Source: Streptomyces sp. SCL15-4 (GTDB lineage Bacteria > Actinomycetota > Actinomycetes > Streptomycetales > Streptomycetaceae). From it: a stretch of 64,000 nt of DNA. Numbering within the stretch: position 1 is the first letter of the stretch; each line of letters begins with the position of its first letter. Both the position numbers and the translations under genes were made by a program. The DNA lies in assembly GCF_033366695.1 (NCBI RefSeq), contig NZ_JAOBTQ010000001.1:5146001-5210000 (forward strand), written 5' to 3'. A model generated the notes under the pieces. The model worked only from the letters and a program-made list of their open reading frames with translations, searched no databases and was not told where the DNA came from. Shown piece after piece: positions 44,984 through 53,498 of this stretch.

Positions 44984-47185
44984 TCAGCTCCTCACGAGGG
45001 TCGCGGCGGCGGGTGCGGGAACGCGCTGCGCGAGCGGGAGCACGGGCGGCAGCGCCTTGGGCGGCTCGCCGAGCAGCACCCGCCGCACCACCCGCTCGGC
45101 GGCCCGTCCGTCGTCGAACTGGCAGAACCGCTCCCGGAACGCGGCCCGCAGCGCCCGGGCCGCGGGGCCGGCGTACGAGCCGTCGCGGAACACGGCGGCC
45201 AGCTCCCCGGGTGTCCGGGCCACCGGTCCGGGCGGCTCGGCCATCAGGTCGAAGTAGACGCCCCGCGTCTCCCGGTACACCTCCCAGTCGTCGGCGTAGA
45301 TCACGATCGGCCGGTCCAGGTTGGCGTAGTCGAACATGATGGACGAGTAGTCGGTGATCAGCGCGTCCGCCGCCAGGCACACGTCCTCCGTCGAGCGGTG
45401 CGCGGTGACGTCGATGATCCGGTCCGAGCCGCGCGAGCCGCCCCGGTCGTAGAAGTAGTGGGCGCGCAGCAGCACGACGACGTCGTCCCCGGCCGCCCGG
45501 CAGAACTCCTCCAGGTCCAGGCCGGGCTCGAAACCGGTGTGGTGGTCGCGGTGGGTCGGCGCGTACAGCACGGCCGTCCGGCCCTCCGGGACGCCCAGCT
45601 CGCGGCGGACCCGGGCCACGTCACGGGCGGTCGCCGTGTAGTAGACGTCGTTGCGCGGATAGCCGTACTCCAGGTGCTCGTAGGAGCCGGGGAAGGCGCG
45701 TTCCCACATCTGGGTGGAGTGGCGGTTGGACGACAGGTTGAAGTCCCAGCGGTCGACCCGGCCCAGCAGCCTGGTGAAGCTCCCGGACCGCGCGGCCACC
45801 ACCGGGTACGCCGACTGGTCCACGCCCATCGTCTTCAGCGGGGTGCCGTGCTGGGTCTGCACGTGCACGCTGCCCGGCCGTTTGACGACGCCCTCGGCGA
45901 AGTTCGCGTTGTTGACCAGGTACGCGGCCCGGGCCAGCACCTCCCAGGAGCGGCGCGAGCCGATCACCGCGTACTCGACGTCGTCCGGCAGCGTGTGTTC
46001 CTGGCCGGCCTCGACCAGGAACACCGAGCGCAGGTGCGGGGCCAGTTCGCGGGCCTTGGCGTGGATCGCGGCCGGGTTGCAGGCATAGCCCCGGCCCCAG
46101 TAGGCGCAGTACACGACGAGGTTCGGATCGAGCGGGCGGCGCAGGTCGCGGCCGTAGCGCAGCCGGGTGCGGGCCATGCGCGGGCGCGGCAGCCGCGCGA
46201 CGGCGCCGCCGGCCGCGCGGTTGGCGCCGCGCAGCGCGCGGAACGCGCCGTACGCGCCGAGCGCCAGCAGCCGGTGCTGCACACCGAGCCTGCCGTCCGG
46301 CATCCGGTGGCCGGCCGGCCGGTGGAGCCGGTACAGCCGGGCCGCGCGGCGGAAGAACGCCCGGTGCCCGGAGGGCAGCCGCTCCGGCCGGGACGCCGTC
46401 TTCAGCACCACGGCGAACACCTGGTCGAACAGCGGCCCGGTCCGCTCGGCCGGCAGCTCCTGCTCGGCCGCCCGGGTCAGCACCCGCTCCACCTGGTCCA
46501 GCAGGGTGTGCTGGTGCGGGCCGGGCGATTGGAGCCGGCTGCCCTGACGGCGCGGCCGGTGCCGTACGACGGCCCGGCGCAGCACCGCGATCCGCCCGGC
46601 CGCGACGGTCACCAGGCCGCCCCAGCCGAGGTCGGTGAAGTGCCCGTCGGGAAAGGAGAGGTCCCGCTCGGCGAGGAAGGCCCGGCGGTACACGGCACTC
46701 CACGCGGGCAGCTGGACGCCGGTCAGCGCGGGCAGTTCGGCGGGAGCGAAGGCGGCGCCCGGGGCCTTCGCCGGCAGCGGTCCGGCCGGGTTCGCCGGTT
46801 CGCCCTCCCACCAGGGGGCGCGCTCGTGCTCGCAGTACAGCACATCCACCCCGGCGACCTCCGACAGCCGGGCGTCCACCGCCGCCAGCGCCGTCGGCAG
46901 CAGCAGGTCGTCGCCGTCCAGGAACAGCACGTACGCGCCGGTCGCCGCCCGCATCCCGGCGTTGCGCGCCCCGCTCAGCCCGGCGGCGGGCGGCGAGTGG
47001 ACGATGGTCAGCCGGGAGTCCCGCCCGGCGTACCCGGCGGCGACCTCGGCGGCGAGGGCGTCGGGGCCGTCGCAGACCGGGATCAGCTGGAGGTCGCCGA
47101 AGGACTGGCCGAGGACCGAGTCCAGCGCCTGGGACAGCCGGCCGGCGACCCCGTGGGAGGGGACGATGATGCTGAAGCGGGGCAT
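44984..47185 (-). CDS. GT2-TagF two-domain wall polymer enzyme
   Basis: A 733-residue paralogue. The GT2-like N-terminus (FSIIVPSHGVAGRLSQALDSV) has VCDGPDALA instead of the usual DDxS, but FLDGDDLLLP at the metal site. The TagF domain is complete: VQTQHGTPLKTMG (His about 446), VLYAPTHRDHHTGFEPGLDL, VLLRAHYFY and ITDYSSIMFDYANLDRP. ATG at 47185 is chosen because it aligns with its neighbours' MPRFS start; the frame stays open upstream only by composition. Together with the 31292 gene it has the best-preserved polymerase site in the region. Confidence 0.85.
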   Translation of the reverse strand: MPRFSIIVPSHGVAGRLSQALDSVLGQSFGDLQLIPVCDGPDALAAEVAAGYAGRDSRLTIVHSPPAAGLSGARNAGMRAATGAYVLFLDGDDLLLPTALAAVDARLSEVAGVDVLYCEHERAPWWEGEPANPAGPLPAKAPGAAFAPAELPALTGVQLPAWSAVYRRAFLAERDLSFPDGHFTDLGWGGLVTVAAGRIAVLRRAVVRHRPRRQGSRLQSPGPHQHTLLDQVERVLTRAAEQELPAERTGPLFDQVFAVVLKTASRPERLPSGHRAFFRRAARLYRLHRPAGHRMPDGRLGVQHRLLALGAYGAFRALRGANRAAGGAVARLPRPRMARTRLRYGRDLRRPLDPNLVVYCAYWGRGYACNPAAIHAKARELAPHLRSVFLVEAGQEHTLPDDVEYAVIGSRRSWEVLARAAYLVNNANFAEGVVKRPGSVHVQTQHGTPLKTMGVDQSAYPVVAARSGSFTRLLGRVDRWDFNLSSNRHSTQMWERAFPGSYEHLEYGYPRNDVYYTATARDVARVRRELGVPEGRTAVLYAPTHRDHHTGFEPGLDLEEFCRAAGDDVVVLLRAHYFYDRGGSRGSDRIIDVTAHRSTEDVCLAADALITDYSSIMFDYANLDRPIVIYADDWEVYRETRGVYFDLMAEPPGPVARTPGELAAVFRDGSYAGPAARALRAAFRERFCQFDDGRAAERVVRRVLLGEPPKALPPVLPLAQRVPAPAAATLVRS

Positions 47186-47310
47186 TCTGTTCTTTCTGTC
47201 GTCATGCGGGCCCGGCCGGGCCGTCCCGCCGGACGCCGGGTGGACGGCCGGCTCGGGGCGGGCCGCGTCGAGCCGAGGGGCATGGGGACTCCCGGAAGGA
47301 ACAACGGTGT

Positions 47311-49533
47311 TCAGCGGCTCCCGGTGACGGGGAGGAGACCGGCGGGTCGCGGCACGGTGACCGGGCCCTGGTGCGCCGGGACGAACGCGTGGGCCGGCGG
47401 CGCCGGGGCGCGCGCCCCGGGCGGCACCACCGGCGCCGGCTCCGTCTCGCCCAGCACCACCCGGCGTACCACCCGCTCGGCGGCCCGCCCGTCGTCCCAC
47501 GGGCCGAACCGCTCCCGGAACGCCGCCCGCAGCCGCGCCGAGCGCGCGCCGCACCAGTCGCCGCCGGTGAAGACGGCGGCCAGTTCCTCCTCGTCGGCCG
47601 CGACCGCGCCCGGCGGACAGGCCCGCAGGTCGGCGTAGAGGCCGCGGACCGCCTCGTACACCGCCCGCTCCGCGGTGTGCAGCACGATCGGCCGGTCCAG
47701 GTTCGCGTAGTCGCACATCACCGGCGCGTGGTCGGTGAGCAGCGCGTCCGAGGCCAGGCACAGGGCGGCCGGGTCCGGGTGCGCGCGGACGTCGATCACC
47801 CCGGCGCCCCGGACCGGCACGTGGGCGCGGGCCAGGATCACGAAGCGCGGGCCCAGCCGGCGCGCCAGCCGCTCCACGTCCAGCGGCGGGTCCTGGGCAC
47901 GCCGGTGCTCGCGGTGGGCGGGCGCGTACAGGATCGCGACCGCGCCCTCGGGAAGGCCCAGGTCGGCACGCAGCCGGGCCACGTCCGCCGCGGTCGCCCG
48001 CTGGAAGACGTCGTTGCGGGGCAGCCCGTACTCCAGCGTGGTGTACCGGCCCGGCAGCACCCGCTCCCAGATCAGAGTGGTGTGCCGGCTGCCGGACAGC
48101 ACGTAGTCCCACTGGTCGGCGCCCCGCAGCAACTCCGTAGCTCCCAGGCCCCGGGCCGCCGCCGGCCGCTCCAGCAGGTCCAGGCCCGCGTGCCCGAGCG
48201 GGGTGCCCTGCCGGGTCTGTACGACGACCTGCCCGGGCCGTTTGCGCAGCCGTCCGCCGAAGTCCGCGTCGGTGACCAGATAGCGGGAGCGGGCCAGCGC
48301 CGTGCGGTACGCGGCGGTGCCCGGCGTCAGCGGGCGGGGACCGGGCGGCGCCGTGTGCTCCTGCCCGGGCCGGACGACCCACGCCGTCCTCAGCCACGGG
48401 GCGTGCGCCCGGAACGCCTCCTCCAGCGCGGCCGGATCACCGCGTCCCTCCTCGGCCTCGAACACCGCGGTGTCGGTCAGCGGCAGCCACGACTGCACCC
48501 GGTGGTGCAGGCCCAGTACGCCGGTGCGCACGGCGCGCGCGAGGCCCGCGGCGGACTTCTGTGCGCGCCGGCGCACGGCCGCGGCCGCCTGGAGGGCCCG
48601 GAACGTGCGGTGCAGTCCGAAGCGGACCAGCGCGTGCCGCGGCGGCACCGGCACGCCCGGCACGCGGTAACGGCGGTAGTGGGCGCGGGCCCGGCGCAGG
48701 AACGCGCCGTGGGTGCCGCGCGGCAGCCGGTCCCGCCGGGTGAACACCGTCACATAGTGGTCGATCATCCGCACGAACAGCTCCGGGCGCCAGCGGTGCA
48801 GCTCCGGCCGCTCCTCGACGAACGCGAACACCCGCTCGTACTGCTCGAACAGGTCGAAGTGCCGGTGGCTGACGGTGCCGAGGATGCTGCCCCGCCGGCG
48901 CTGCCGGTAGTGCACGCACACCCGGTCCAGGGTGGCGATCGACCCGGCCGTCAGCAGTACCGGGAAGGTCCAGGCGGTGTCCTCGTAGTAGCCCGGCGGG
49001 AACGCGAAGCCGTGCTCCGCGACGAACTCCCGCCGGTAGGCCTTGTTCCAGGCCACCATCAGCACCCGCAGCAGCCCCGGCCGGTCCGCCAGGCGGAACG
49101 GCGCCGGGCCCTCCTCGGCGAGCCGGTCGGCGAGCCGGTTGCGCACCAGCCGGCCGTCCCAGTGGGCGCGCGCGTAGTCGAAGACCAGGACGTCCGGGTC
49201 GCCGGTCGCCCCGATCCGGTCGGCGACCGCCCGCAGCGCGCCCGGCGTGAGCGTGTCGTCGCCGTCCAGGAAGACCAGGTAGTCGCCCGTCGCCTCGGCC
49301 GTCCCGGCGTTCCGGGCGCGGCCCAGCCCCTGGTTCCCGGCGAGGTGGACGGCCTTCACCCGCGGGTCCCGGGCCGCGTACTCGTCGATGATCGCGCCGC
49401 AGGCGTCGGGCGAGCGGTCGTCCACGGCGATCAGTTCCAGGTCGGCGTACGACTGCGAGAGCACCGAGTCCAGGCAGGCGGGCAGATACGCCTGGACCCG
49501 GTACGCGGGGACGATGACACTGAACCGGGGCAC
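47311..49533 (-). CDS. GT2-TagF-like protein with degenerate TagF active site
   Basis: A 740-residue paralogue. GT2 domain intact: FSVIVPAYRVQAYLPACLDSV, AVDDRSPDACG, FLDGDDTLTPG, PPGYYEDTAWTFPVLL. The C-terminal TagF-like half keeps the fold (ILYAPAHREHRRAQDPPLDV, CDYANLDRPIVLH), but the catalytic segment reads QTRQGTPLGHAG, so the His and the following Lys are replaced near residue 442, and the phosphate-binding TDYSS reads TDHAP near residue 600. The Arg-His segment ILARAHVP survives. This half is probably not a glycerophosphotransferase, or acts on a different substrate. First gene of the three-gene tagF-like operon. Confidence 0.82.
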   Translation of the reverse strand: MPRFSVIVPAYRVQAYLPACLDSVLSQSYADLELIAVDDRSPDACGAIIDEYAARDPRVKAVHLAGNQGLGRARNAGTAEATGDYLVFLDGDDTLTPGALRAVADRIGATGDPDVLVFDYARAHWDGRLVRNRLADRLAEEGPAPFRLADRPGLLRVLMVAWNKAYRREFVAEHGFAFPPGYYEDTAWTFPVLLTAGSIATLDRVCVHYRQRRRGSILGTVSHRHFDLFEQYERVFAFVEERPELHRWRPELFVRMIDHYVTVFTRRDRLPRGTHGAFLRRARAHYRRYRVPGVPVPPRHALVRFGLHRTFRALQAAAAVRRRAQKSAAGLARAVRTGVLGLHHRVQSWLPLTDTAVFEAEEGRGDPAALEEAFRAHAPWLRTAWVVRPGQEHTAPPGPRPLTPGTAAYRTALARSRYLVTDADFGGRLRKRPGQVVVQTRQGTPLGHAGLDLLERPAAARGLGATELLRGADQWDYVLSGSRHTTLIWERVLPGRYTTLEYGLPRNDVFQRATAADVARLRADLGLPEGAVAILYAPAHREHRRAQDPPLDVERLARRLGPRFVILARAHVPVRGAGVIDVRAHPDPAALCLASDALLTDHAPVMCDYANLDRPIVLHTAERAVYEAVRGLYADLRACPPGAVAADEEELAAVFTGGDWCGARSARLRAAFRERFGPWDDGRAAERVVRRVVLGETEPAPVVPPGARAPAPPAHAFVPAHQGPVTVPRPAGLLPVTGSR

Positions 49534-49634
49534 GGGACATCCATGGGTCGCTCGGCACGGGCGTGGTGGTCCGTGGAACGGCCGGCGCAGCGCATTGGTT
49601 ACGGCGGGTACGGCATTCGGGCTACCCGACGCCA

Positions 49635-49660
49635 GGGGCGGGCCCTCGCGGACCCGCCCC
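49635..49660 (-). terminator. terminator hairpin after sugar permease operon
   Basis: GGGGCGGG (49635-49642) and CCCGCCCC (49653-49660) with a 10-base loop, 24 bases past the stop of the last minus-strand permease gene. Confidence 0.55.
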
Positions 49661-49683
49661 GGTGAAATACCGCCGGTGCACCA

Positions 49684-50592
49684 CTACTTGACGGCGCCCG
49701 CCATCACACCGGTCACGAACTGCCGCTGGAACGCGAAGAACACGGCCAGCGGGATCACCATGGAGAGGAACGCGCCGGGCGCCAGCACGTCGATGTTGTT
49801 GCCGAACTGCCGTACCTGTGTCTGCAGGGCGACCGTGATCGGCTGGGTGCCCGACTTGGTGAACACCAGCGCGACCAGCATGTCGTTCCACACCCACAGG
49901 AACTGGAAGATGCCGAGGCTCGCGATCGCCGGCCCGCCCAGCGGCATCACCACCCGTGCGAACAGCCGGAGTTCGCCGGCGCCGTCCAGGCGGGCCGCCT
50001 CCAGCAGTTCACGCGGGATCTCCGCGAAGAAGTTCCGCAGCAGGAACACCGCGAACGGCAGCCCGAACCCGGTGTGGAACAGGATCACCCCGAGGATCGA
50101 CCCGAACAACCCGATCTTGCCGAAGAGTTCGGCGATCGGGATCAGCGCCACCTGCACGGGCACCACCAGCAGGCTCACCACGCCCAGGAACCACCAGTCC
50201 CGGCCCGGGAACTCCATCCACGCGAACGCGTATCCGGCCAGCGCCCCGACCACCACGACCAGCAGCGTCGCCGGGACCGTGATGAGCACGGTGTTCACCA
50301 GCGAGTCGGTGATGTCGGAGTTCTCCAGCAGCTTCTGGTAGCTGTCCACGGTGAGCTGGGACGGCTCGGTGAACACCGTCCACCAGCCGCTCGCGCTCAT
50401 GTCCTGCGGCGAGCGCAGCGAGGAGACGAACAGGCCGATGGTGGGCACCAGCCAGAACAGGCCCACGACGATCAGCACCACGCGGACCAGTCCGCCGCTC
50501 AGCTTTTCCGCGATCCGGGAGCCGACCGACCGTCGGCCGGGCACCGCCCGGACCGGCTCCGTCTTCCGGACGCTCGTGGCGGTCACCGTCAT
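49684..50592 (-). CDS. carbohydrate ABC importer permease (MalG type)
   Basis: A 302-residue inner-membrane permease with six helices (LVRVVLIVVGLFWLVPTIGLF first, FLSMVIPLAVFFAFQ last). The cytoplasmic EAA loop is EIPRELLEAARLDGAGELRLFARVVMPL, which docks the ATPase. A short outer loop after the first helix holds SPQDMSASGWWTVF. Its start overlaps the upstream permease stop by four bases (ATGA), so translation is coupled. No ATPase gene is adjacent; in Streptomyces a shared MsiK-type ATPase encoded elsewhere energises such importers. Confidence 0.92.
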   Translation of the reverse strand: MTVTATSVRKTEPVRAVPGRRSVGSRIAEKLSGGLVRVVLIVVGLFWLVPTIGLFVSSLRSPQDMSASGWWTVFTEPSQLTVDSYQKLLENSDITDSLVNTVLITVPATLLVVVVGALAGYAFAWMEFPGRDWWFLGVVSLLVVPVQVALIPIAELFGKIGLFGSILGVILFHTGFGLPFAVFLLRNFFAEIPRELLEAARLDGAGELRLFARVVMPLGGPAIASLGIFQFLWVWNDMLVALVFTKSGTQPITVALQTQVRQFGNNIDVLAPGAFLSMVIPLAVFFAFQRQFVTGVMAGAVK

Positions 50593-51932
50593 CGCCGCAC
50601 CTCCCGCCTGAGCCGACGAATGTTGAACAGCATCACCGGGATCACCAGCAGCAGGAGGAACACCGAGATCGCGCTCGCGACGCCCGGCCGGCCCTCCGAG
50701 AAGCCCTTGCGGTACAGCTCCAGCGCCAGCACGTTCGCGTCGTCCTGGGAGGAGCCGGGCGCGATGATGAACACCAGGTCGAACACCTTCAGCACATTGA
50801 TCATCAGTGTGACGACGACGACCGCCAGCACCGGTGCCAGCAGCGGCACGGTGACCTTGCGGAACACCTGCCACTCGGAGGCGCCGTCCACCCGCGCCGC
50901 CTCCAGCAACTCCCGGGGCACGCCGGCGAGTCCGGCCGCGATCAGCACCATCGCGAAGCCCGCCCACATCCACACGTACGACCCGATGATCGCCGGGGTG
51001 ACGAGCGCCGGGCCGAGCCAGCCGACCCCGTTGTACGCCTCCCGGAAGTTGTCCGCCGGCAGCCGGAGCCGGGCCCCGTCGGCGGCGGCGGGCAGGGTGA
51101 AGGTGCCGTCACCGGACGCCTTGGCCGAGGCCACCACCTTGCCGTCCTTCACCGCCTCGATCCGCATCCCGGCGTACCCCACCTCCGACGGATCGGGCGC
51201 GCCGAGCCTGCCGACGCCCTTGCCGCGGGTGAAGTCCTGCCAGGTGGTGCCGGTGACCTTGCCGGGCTCCGGCCGCGCGGCGACGGCCTTCCGCACGCCG
51301 TCCGGCAGCTGGTCGGGAGCCACGCCGACCAGCGGCAGGGCGACCGGCTGCCCGGCGCGCACGGCGTCCTTGGTGAGGAAGCCCCCGCCGTCCGCCACGA
51401 GCGGCGACTCGCGGCCCGGATGCGCCTTGGGAAACGCAGACGACTGCGCGAACGTGTCGTGCACGCCCACCCACACCGCGTTGGCGACCCCCTTGTCCGG
51501 GTCCTGGTCGTACACCAGCCGGAAGATGATCCCGGCGGCCAGCATCGAGATCGCCATCGGCATGAAGACGACCAGTTTGAACGCCGTTCCCCAGCGCACC
51601 CGTTCGGTCAGCACCGCGAAGACCAGGCCGAGCGCGGTGGCGACCGTCGGTGCGAACACCACCCAGATGACGTTGTTCTTCAGCGCGGTCCGGATGCCGT
51701 CGTCGGTGAACAGCGTCTTGTAGTTGTCGAAGCCGACGAAGCCCTCGCCGGAGGAGCCCGAGAAACTGCGGACGATCGAGTACCCGATCGGGTAGACCAC
51801 GAGCGCGCCGAGCAGCACCAGCGCGGGCAGCAGGAACAGCGCTGCCACGGTCTTGCGGGTGCCGGTCACGCTCTTGCGACCGCGAGGCGCGGCGGGGCCT
51901 GGTGCGGCCCCGGCCGCCGCTGCCGACGCCAT
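50589..51932 (-). CDS. carbohydrate ABC importer permease (MalF type) with large outer insertion
   Basis: A 447-residue permease, against about 300 for the family. Helices flank the EAA loop GVPRELLEAARVDGASEWQVFRKVTVPLL (about 337-365). Between the third helix (MAISMLAAGIIFRLVYD, ending about 141) and the helix at about 310 lies an extracytoplasmic insertion of roughly 160 residues. It includes WQDFTRGKGVGRLGAPDPSE and a beta-sandwich-like stretch (GMRIEAVKDGKVVASAKASGDGTFTLP). E. coli MalF also carries a large outer domain that contacts its binding protein. Seven bases downstream of the binding-protein gene. Confidence 0.9.
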   Translation of the reverse strand: MASAAAAGAAPGPAAPRGRKSVTGTRKTVAALFLLPALVLLGALVVYPIGYSIVRSFSGSSGEGFVGFDNYKTLFTDDGIRTALKNNVIWVVFAPTVATALGLVFAVLTERVRWGTAFKLVVFMPMAISMLAAGIIFRLVYDQDPDKGVANAVWVGVHDTFAQSSAFPKAHPGRESPLVADGGGFLTKDAVRAGQPVALPLVGVAPDQLPDGVRKAVAARPEPGKVTGTTWQDFTRGKGVGRLGAPDPSEVGYAGMRIEAVKDGKVVASAKASGDGTFTLPAAADGARLRLPADNFREAYNGVGWLGPALVTPAIIGSYVWMWAGFAMVLIAAGLAGVPRELLEAARVDGASEWQVFRKVTVPLLAPVLAVVVVTLMINVLKVFDLVFIIAPGSSQDDANVLALELYRKGFSEGRPGVASAISVFLLLLVIPVMLFNIRRLRREVRR

Positions 51933-51939
51933 GCGCGGA

Positions 51940-53319
51940 TCAGCCCCCGTTCCCGTAGGCCGCCGCCGCGTCCCGCTCCAGCCTCGCCTGGGCGCCCGCG
52001 ACGTCTCCCGGGTTCTTCAGGAAGTCCTGGAGGTCCTTCCACTCGCCCTTGCCGGGCGTTCCGCCGAAGGCCTGCGGGGCCTGGTCGGACATGTCGAAGC
52101 GGAAGTCGTCGCCGGCCTCGACCAGCGCCTTGGCGATCTTTCGCTGCACCGCGTTCGGGTACGCGGAAGACGGCACGTTCTTGTTCGGCGAGAGGTAACC
52201 GCCGAGCCGTGCCTGGATGGTGGCCGCGTCCGGGGAGGCGAGGAAGGTGACCAGGGCCTGTGCGGCCTTGGAGTCCTTCAGGATCACCGCCGCGTCACCG
52301 CCGGAGACCACCGGCGCGCTGTCGCCGACCGCCGGGAAGGGGAACACCTTCGCGTCCGTGCCCACCTTCGCCTTGGTCTCGCCGATGTTCACCTGCACGA
52401 AGTCGCCCTCGTAGACCATCGCGGACTTCGGCTGGTCGCCGCCGGTGAAGGTCTGGGTGACCGACTGCGGGAACTCGGTCTGGAGCGCGCCGTTCTGACC
52501 GCCCGCCAGGTACTCCTTCTTGCCCCAGAGCTGGGCCAGGGTGGTCAGCGCCCGCTTCACCGAGGGATCGGTCCACTTGATCTTGTGCTGGGCCAGCTGG
52601 TCGTACTTCTCCGGCCCGGCCTGGGACAGATAGATGTTCTCGAACCAGTCGGTCAGCGGCCAGCCGTCGGCGCCGGCCACGGAGAACGGCGTGACCCCGG
52701 AGTCGTACACGGCACGCGAGGCGGTCAGCAGGTCCTGCCAGGTCGCCGGTTCCTTCGCGCCCGCGTTCTCGAAGACCTGGGAGTTGTACCAGATCAGCGA
52801 CTTGTTGGCGGCCTTGTAGTAGACGCCGTACTGCTTGCCGTCGACCTTGCCGATGTCCTGCCAGCCCTGGGAGTAGTTCTCCGCCAGCTCCTTCTGCGCC
52901 TCCGCGCCCAGCGGCTTGGCCCAGCCCTTCTGCACGGCCTGCTTGATGGCGCCGGGCTGCGGCAGCAGCGCGACGTCCGGCGGCTGACCGCCCGCGATCT
53001 TCGAACCGAGGAAGTTGATGATCGGGTCCTGCGCGGGCACGAAGGTGACCGACGCGCCGGTCCGCTTCTCGAACTCGGCCAGGACCTTCTTGAAGTTGGC
53101 CTGCTCGCCGCCCGTCCAGACGGCGGACACCTCCAGCTTGGCACCGTCCAGCTTCGGCAGGCCGACGGTGGAACCGGTGGCCGCGCCGGGCTTCTCCCCG
53201 GTGTCCTTCTTCTCGTCGTCACCGCTGGAGCACGCGGAGAGCGCCAGGGCCCCCGCGAGCAGGGCGGCGAGCGCGGTGACGGCCCTGTGGGCCCGGAATG
53301 TGCTGCTCTTGCTGTGCAT
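51940..53319 (-). CDS. carbohydrate-binding lipoprotein of ABC importer
   Basis: A 459-residue extracellular solute-binding protein (family 1). Signal peptide with lipobox ALSACSSGDD; the Cys anchors it to the membrane. Mature features: VSAVWTGGEQANFKKVLAEFEKRTG, GGQPPDVALLPQPG, YGVYYKAANKSLIWYN, GWPLTDWFENIYL and SAMVYEGDFV. The sequence type resembles alpha-glucoside/oligosaccharide binders, but the sugar cannot be read from it. First gene of the three-gene importer operon. Two tandem copies of a 9-bp word lie 24 bases upstream and may bind a regulator; none is encoded nearby. Confidence 0.92.
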   Translation of the reverse strand: MHSKSSTFRAHRAVTALAALLAGALALSACSSGDDEKKDTGEKPGAATGSTVGLPKLDGAKLEVSAVWTGGEQANFKKVLAEFEKRTGASVTFVPAQDPIINFLGSKIAGGQPPDVALLPQPGAIKQAVQKGWAKPLGAEAQKELAENYSQGWQDIGKVDGKQYGVYYKAANKSLIWYNSQVFENAGAKEPATWQDLLTASRAVYDSGVTPFSVAGADGWPLTDWFENIYLSQAGPEKYDQLAQHKIKWTDPSVKRALTTLAQLWGKKEYLAGGQNGALQTEFPQSVTQTFTGGDQPKSAMVYEGDFVQVNIGETKAKVGTDAKVFPFPAVGDSAPVVSGGDAAVILKDSKAAQALVTFLASPDAATIQARLGGYLSPNKNVPSSAYPNAVQRKIAKALVEAGDDFRFDMSDQAPQAFGGTPGKGEWKDLQDFLKNPGDVAGAQARLERDAAAAYGNGG

Positions 53320-53342
53320 CACTTCCCCGTTCGTCGTTCTTC

Positions 53343-53362
53343 GTTGAACGCTCGTTGAACGT
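53343..53362 (-). promoter_or_regulatory. tandem operator-like repeat upstream of sugar importer
   Basis: CGTTGAACG occurs twice, at 53343-53351 and 53354-53362, with starts 11 bases apart, one helical turn, 24 bases ahead of the binding-protein start. Placement suits a repressor or activator site. The nearby CGTTC words at about 53330-53341 may extend it. Confidence 0.5.
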
Positions 53363-53498
53363 AAGAACTCTGTCCCGTGCGGTCCGGTGTACGCCGGGCC
53401 GCTCCGCACGGGCAAGAGCACCCGGGGCACGGACCGGCGTATCGTGATCGGCTCGTGACCGGGGCCGTATGCCAGGGAGTCGGGGAGCGGGGACGCGG

